A program made the position numbers and the translations under genes. The notes under the pieces were generated by a model. That model did not search any database, was not told the DNA's origin, and worked only from the letters and a program-made list of their open reading frames with translations. Below are positions 6,995 to 10,073 of a stretch of 10,073 nucleotides of DNA, in pieces. Position 1 is the first letter of the stretch, and each line of letters starts with the position of its first letter. Origin of the DNA: Prolixibacteraceae bacterium (GTDB lineage: Bacteria > Bacteroidota > Bacteroidia > Bacteroidales > Prolixibacteraceae); assembly GCA_017998095.1 (NCBI GenBank), contig JAGODU010000143.1, forward strand, positions 1-10,073, written 5' to 3'.

Positions 6995-9900
6995 TTATTT
7001 AACAACTAATTTTGAAACGTGTGATGATCCGTCAATATTCAAATTAAGGAAATAAACTCCCTTATTGAAAGTGGTAAGGTCAATAACAGTTTTACTGTTG
7101 AATTCGCTCTTCAAAATAACTTCACCTATCATATTGAAAACTGTTGCTTTAATATTGCTGCTTGATTCAACTGCAACATTGAATAACCCTTTTGAAGGAT
7201 TTGGATATACCAGAATTCCTCTTGAAAGTTCATTGTTTGAACCGGGTTCTTTAACAGTAATGTCAACTGTTGCTTTTGCTGATTTGTTGCCATACATGTC
7301 AACTGCAGTAACACCAAGTTTATGTGCACCTACTGATAAAGCTTTAAATACAAATTTGTTGTCTTTTTCTGCTGCAAGAATTGTATCAACTGCTTTTGTT
7401 TTGTCAAATATGATATAGTTATTGACAACCCTGTTATCAGAAGATGGATCCCATGTAAGTGTTACATCTGCATCTTTCTGAGTTGCAACCAGGTTAGTAG
7501 GATCTGATGGTTTTTCAGTGTCAAGATTAACAATGAAACTTCCGCTAGGAGTCAAAAGAAGTTCACCAAAGATAGAAGGATCATTAAATGGTTTGTCAGT
7601 TGGTGAATTCCATGTAATCTGATTACGGTTTGCATCACTTGCGCTAACATCGTTATCACTTACAAGTACATCAAAACCAATAACTTCACCACCTACCGGA
7701 GCAAAGTCAGGCAATAATGTTTTCCATGCAATTGTAAGGTCAAATTGATATCCATTGTCAGTTACAGTATAAACCTGGTTATATCCTTCAGCAATTGAAG
7801 CACTTGCTGGTCTGGCGCTGTTGTTGGTTTTGAAATCAACACCCGGAACCAACCTTAACTGGTAGTCATTATTATCATAAGCTGCATCAATTGAAGCTCT
7901 CCAGCCTCCATTACGTGGCCAGTGGATGTTCTTTGAATTATCCATATCGAAGTAGATTTCAATATTGTCAACCTGATAAGCAGTACCTGTGGCAACAATA
8001 ACATCATCAATAATGTTGAATTTCATATAAACTGAGTCAGCATCGTATTTCATTGTAACACTTCCTGTGAAATCTGTTGCATTGTCAACTTTTCCAACAA
8101 CAACTTTTTCAATTGGAAGAGTAATCCATGGTTCAAGACCTAAGTCAGTAAGGTAAATTTCATCAAACAAGAAATCAAATTTCGTAGTTTCTGAACCTAA
8201 ATCGCCCCAGCAACCTGTTTTGATAAGTATCCACCATTGAGTATCTGTAATTGTGTCAGGTACAAGGAAAATACCATCTTTACCGATATTTGAAGGGAAG
8301 TATTCAGGGAAGGTAGTGTCAACATTTAATGTGTCTTTGCCCATCCATGTATTTAAATTGTATACAAAGAAGAATTGATCAGTTGTAACTTCACCACCAC
8401 CCGGTTCATCTCTCATAACTCCAAATTCCAACCATGTATTCTGGATTGAATCCATTGTGCTTCTGAATGCACCTGATAACTGATATCTGTGACCCGGAAT
8501 AACTTCTACAGGTTGATAAGTGAAAGTAGCCGATTGACCGTAGGTACTTACATGGTAGCAACCACCCTTACCAGCAGTTGGTTTAGCAGCTGTATAATTG
8601 AATTCATGAATTCCTAATGTATCTTTTGCATCTTTAACATTGTAATAGAATTTCCAGGCAGATGCATCTTCCATATTTCCTCCAACATTAGTTACAGAAA
8701 TATCATAAACAGCAATATCATCAAATAAGAAATCAAATTTTGTTGTCTGTAGACCTAAATCTCCCCAACATCCGGTTTTAATTACAATAAACCATTGGGT
8801 ATCTTTTACTGTATCAGGAATTGAAATAATTCCATTTTCTCCACCTGATAATGGGAAATACTGATCGAAGGTAGTGTCTACATTCAATGTGTCAGCCCCC
8901 ATCCATGTATTCAGGTTATAAACAAAACTGAATTGATCAGTAGTAATTTCACCACCTGTAGGTTGATTTTTCATAATACCATATTCCAACCAAGTACTTG
9001 GAGCAGACTCTAAAGCATTTTTAAAAGCTCCTGACCACGAGTACTTATGACCTGGTAATAAAGTTATTGGCTGATAGAGGAAAGTAGCTGATTGCCCGTA
9101 TGTTGAAACGCGGTAGCAACCACCCTCACCTGCTGCCGGGCCATCTTCAGTATAGTTAAATTGAATTGTTCCAAGTGAGTCTTTTGCATCTTTAGTATTA
9201 TAATAGAAACTCCAGGCTGAAGGATCTTCCATATTACTGCCTTTAACAACATTTGGAGTAAGGTCAAGAATACTGATATTGTCGAAAAGGAAATCAAATT
9301 TAGTAGTTTGTAAACCCAGATCACCCCAGCATCCTGTTTTGATTACAATAAACCATTCAGTATCAGTTTCTGTTTCAGGTAATTTGAAAGTATTTGAATT
9401 AGCACCCGAGAATGGAAAATATTCTCCAAAAGTAGTGTCAACATTTAATGTGTCAGCACCCATCCATGTATTTAAATTGAATACATAGCTGAATTCACCA
9501 GTTGTAATTTCACCGCCAGATGGTTGATTCTTCATCAAACCATATTCCAGCCATGTACTTGGAGCTGAACTTAAAGCATTTTTAAATGCTCCGTCCCAGC
9601 GATAAGTATGCCCGGGGATAAGTCTGATCTTCTGATAGAGGAAAGTAGCTGATTGTCCGTATGTAGAAACACGATAGCAACCACCTTCACCTGCTGCCGG
9701 TTTGTCAGCTGTGTAGCCAAATTCAATTGTTCCAAGAGTGTCTTTTGCATCCTTAGAGTTGTAATAGAAAGTCCATGCTGAAGGATCTTCCATGTTACCA
9801 CCCTTAACAATTTCAGTTCCACCTGCATTTGAATTTACGAAATCAGTGTCAATTTTACCTACTGTACCATCTACAGCTTCAATCTTTCCAATATAAAGAA

Positions 9901-10021
9901 TACCACCTGTAGTAGCTGACCAGCCTGTAGTTTCCTGTCCTGCAACCTGAAGAATAGCAACAGGTGAAGGAGATATAATGTTGATAACATATTCTTTAAA
10001 AGTTGCAGAACTAGCAGAACC
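6995..10021 (-). CDS. T9SS-secreted multi-module carbohydrate-binding-like protein, 5' part missing or interrupted
   Basis: This is a surface or secreted protein of which about 1,009 codons are open here. The first ATG (9793) lies in the first repeat module and has no signal peptide; the frame stays open upstream to a TAA at 10022-10024, so 9793 is unlikely to be the true start. Counted from the 9793 Met, three tandem modules start at residues 1, 188 and 374 and look like CBM4/9-type jelly-roll domains (a guess from pattern). A CBM9-like domain follows at ~553-752 (WRASIDAAYD, then ITWNSP and FGELLL). A fibronectin-III-like domain spans ~762-852 (DVTLTWDPSSDN). The end is a T9SS type A sorting domain at ~860-932 (VYPNPSKGLFNV, then KGVYFLNL). 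No catalytic domain is visible. A role in holding glycan or in adhesion is inferred. Secretion through T9SS also requires an N-terminal signal that would lie beyond the window. Confidence 0.85.
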   Translation of the reverse strand, partial: GSASSATFKEYVINIISPSPVAILQVAGQETTGWSATTGGILYIGKIEAVDGTVGKIDTDFVNSNAGGTEIVKGGNMEDPSAWTFYYNSKDAKDTLGTIEFGYTADKPAAGEGGCYRVSTYGQSATFLYQKIRLIPGHTYRWDGAFKNALSSAPSTWLEYGLMKNQPSGGEITTGEFSYVFNLNTWMGADTLNVDTTFGEYFPFSGANSNTFKLPETETDTEWFIVIKTGCWGDLGLQTTKFDFLFDNISILDLTPNVVKGSNMEDPSAWSFYYNTKDAKDSLGTIQFNYTEDGPAAGEGGCYRVSTYGQSATFLYQPITLLPGHKYSWSGAFKNALESAPSTWLEYGIMKNQPTGGEITTDQFSFVYNLNTWMGADTLNVDTTFDQYFPLSGGENGIISIPDTVKDTQWFIVIKTGCWGDLGLQTTKFDFLFDDIAVYDISVTNVGGNMEDASAWKFYYNVKDAKDTLGIHEFNYTAAKPTAGKGGCYHVSTYGQSATFTYQPVEVIPGHRYQLSGAFRSTMDSIQNTWLEFGVMRDEPGGGEVTTDQFFFVYNLNTWMGKDTLNVDTTFPEYFPSNIGKDGIFLVPDTITDTQWWILIKTGCWGDLGSETTKFDFLFDEIYLTDLGLEPWITLPIEKVVVGKVDNATDFTGSVTMKYDADSVYMKFNIIDDVIVATGTAYQVDNIEIYFDMDNSKNIHWPRNGGWRASIDAAYDNNDYQLRLVPGVDFKTNNSARPASASIAEGYNQVYTVTDNGYQFDLTIAWKTLLPDFAPVGGEVIGFDVLVSDNDVSASDANRNQITWNSPTDKPFNDPSIFGELLLTPSGSFIVNLDTEKPSDPTNLVATQKDADVTLTWDPSSDNRVVNNYIIFDKTKAVDTILAAEKDNKFVFKALSVGAHKLGVTAVDMYGNKSAKATVDITVKEPGSNNELSRGILVYPNPSKGLFNVAVESSSNIKATVFNMIGEVILKSEFNSKTVIDLTTFNKGVYFLNLNIDGSSHVSKLVVK
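8130..9793 (-). repeat. Three tandem ~186-residue modules (558-561 bp period)
   Basis: The modules begin at the ATG codons at 9793, 9232 and 8674, spaced 561 and 558 bp. Each opens with MEDxSAWxFYYN and shares the cores GGCYxVSTYGQSATF, NLNTWMGxDTLNVDTTF and KTGCWGDLG followed by TTKFDFLFD. Modules 1 and 2 are closer to each other than to module 3, suggesting a stepwise duplication. Each holds exactly two cysteines, at module positions 39 and 155, in identical context. These would be a plausible disulfide in an exported domain. Confidence 0.9.
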
Positions 10022-10073
10022 TTATGTAACTAATTCAACCCATAAACGATTAGCAAACTTGATAAAAGTATTT
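10022..10073 (-). pseudogene. In-frame stop and upstream remnant of the T9SS protein gene
   Basis: The codon at 10024-10022 is TAA in the same frame as the large T9SS protein. Upstream of it the same frame is open to the window edge and reads TFIKFANRLWVELVT, which looks like ordinary protein. The other two minus-strand frames both hit stops in this stretch. The simplest reading is a nonsense substitution or sequencing error within one longer gene. Only 16 upstream codons are visible, so chance openness cannot be excluded. Confidence 0.45.

Noticed and set aside
9791..9793. ATG at 9793 as the true start of the T9SS protein
   Set aside because: It is the conserved internal Met of a repeat module (the same Met opens modules 2 and 3), and coding-like sequence continues upstream in frame with no signal peptide at the Met.
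9064..9828. Open frames overlapping the T9SS modules in a different minus-strand frame (9064-9324 and 9571-9828)
   Set aside because: They are out-of-frame copies of the same repeated DNA; their similarity to each other follows from the module duplication, and they lack any domain signal.

Overview
The window is AT-rich DNA from a member of the phylum Bacteroidetes (Bacteroidota). Three things point there. The large minus-strand protein ends in a type IX secretion (T9SS) sorting domain. The promoter upstream of the DUF1593 gene matches the Bacteroidetes sigma-factor consensus (TTTG, 19 nt, TAnnTTTG). The gene starts lack clear Shine-Dalgarno sequences and have A/T-rich leaders. The gene set fits a free-living or gut polysaccharide degrader; genus cannot be determined from this sequence.

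Layout, left to right. (1) 67-765 (-): metallo-beta-lactamase-fold hydrolase. (2) 818-2242 (-): exported DUF1593 (Sde182-type, nucleoside-hydrolase-like) protein, 52 nt upstream of the MBL gene and probably co-transcribed with it. (3) 2243-2391: divergent promoter region. (4) 2392-4620 (+): exported GH3 beta-glycosidase. (5) 4647-5813 (+): integral-membrane acyltransferase-3 protein, 26 nt behind the GH3 gene and probably in the same operon. (6) 5814-6040: intergenic region holding a perfect 35-bp inverted repeat and a likely promoter. (7) 6041-6937 (+): cation diffusion facilitator (Zn/Cd/Co-type efflux). (8) 6950-6974: bidirectional terminator between convergent genes. (9) 6995 to about 10021 (-), continuing to the window edge: a large T9SS-secreted protein with three tandem ~186-residue modules, a CBM9-like domain, a fibronectin-III-like domain and the sorting domain. 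Its reading frame carries an in-frame TAA at 10022-10024, with coding-like sequence on both sides.

How the genes may work together. The GH3 enzyme, the DUF1593 protein and the multi-module carbohydrate-binding-like T9SS protein suggest extracellular or periplasmic glycan handling. The GH3 and DUF1593 genes share one divergent regulatory region. No SusC/SusD pair, sigma/anti-sigma pair or hybrid two-component regulator is present, so this is not a canonical polysaccharide utilization locus within the window. The CDF transporter looks like an unrelated housekeeping or metal-resistance gene.

I see no convincing evidence for a wholly new multi-gene system. The observations most worth a second look are the perfect long inverted repeat at 5871-5948, the in-frame stop in the T9SS gene, and the tandem modules with an invariant cysteine pair. 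No tRNA, rRNA, CRISPR array or insertion-sequence transposase was seen.
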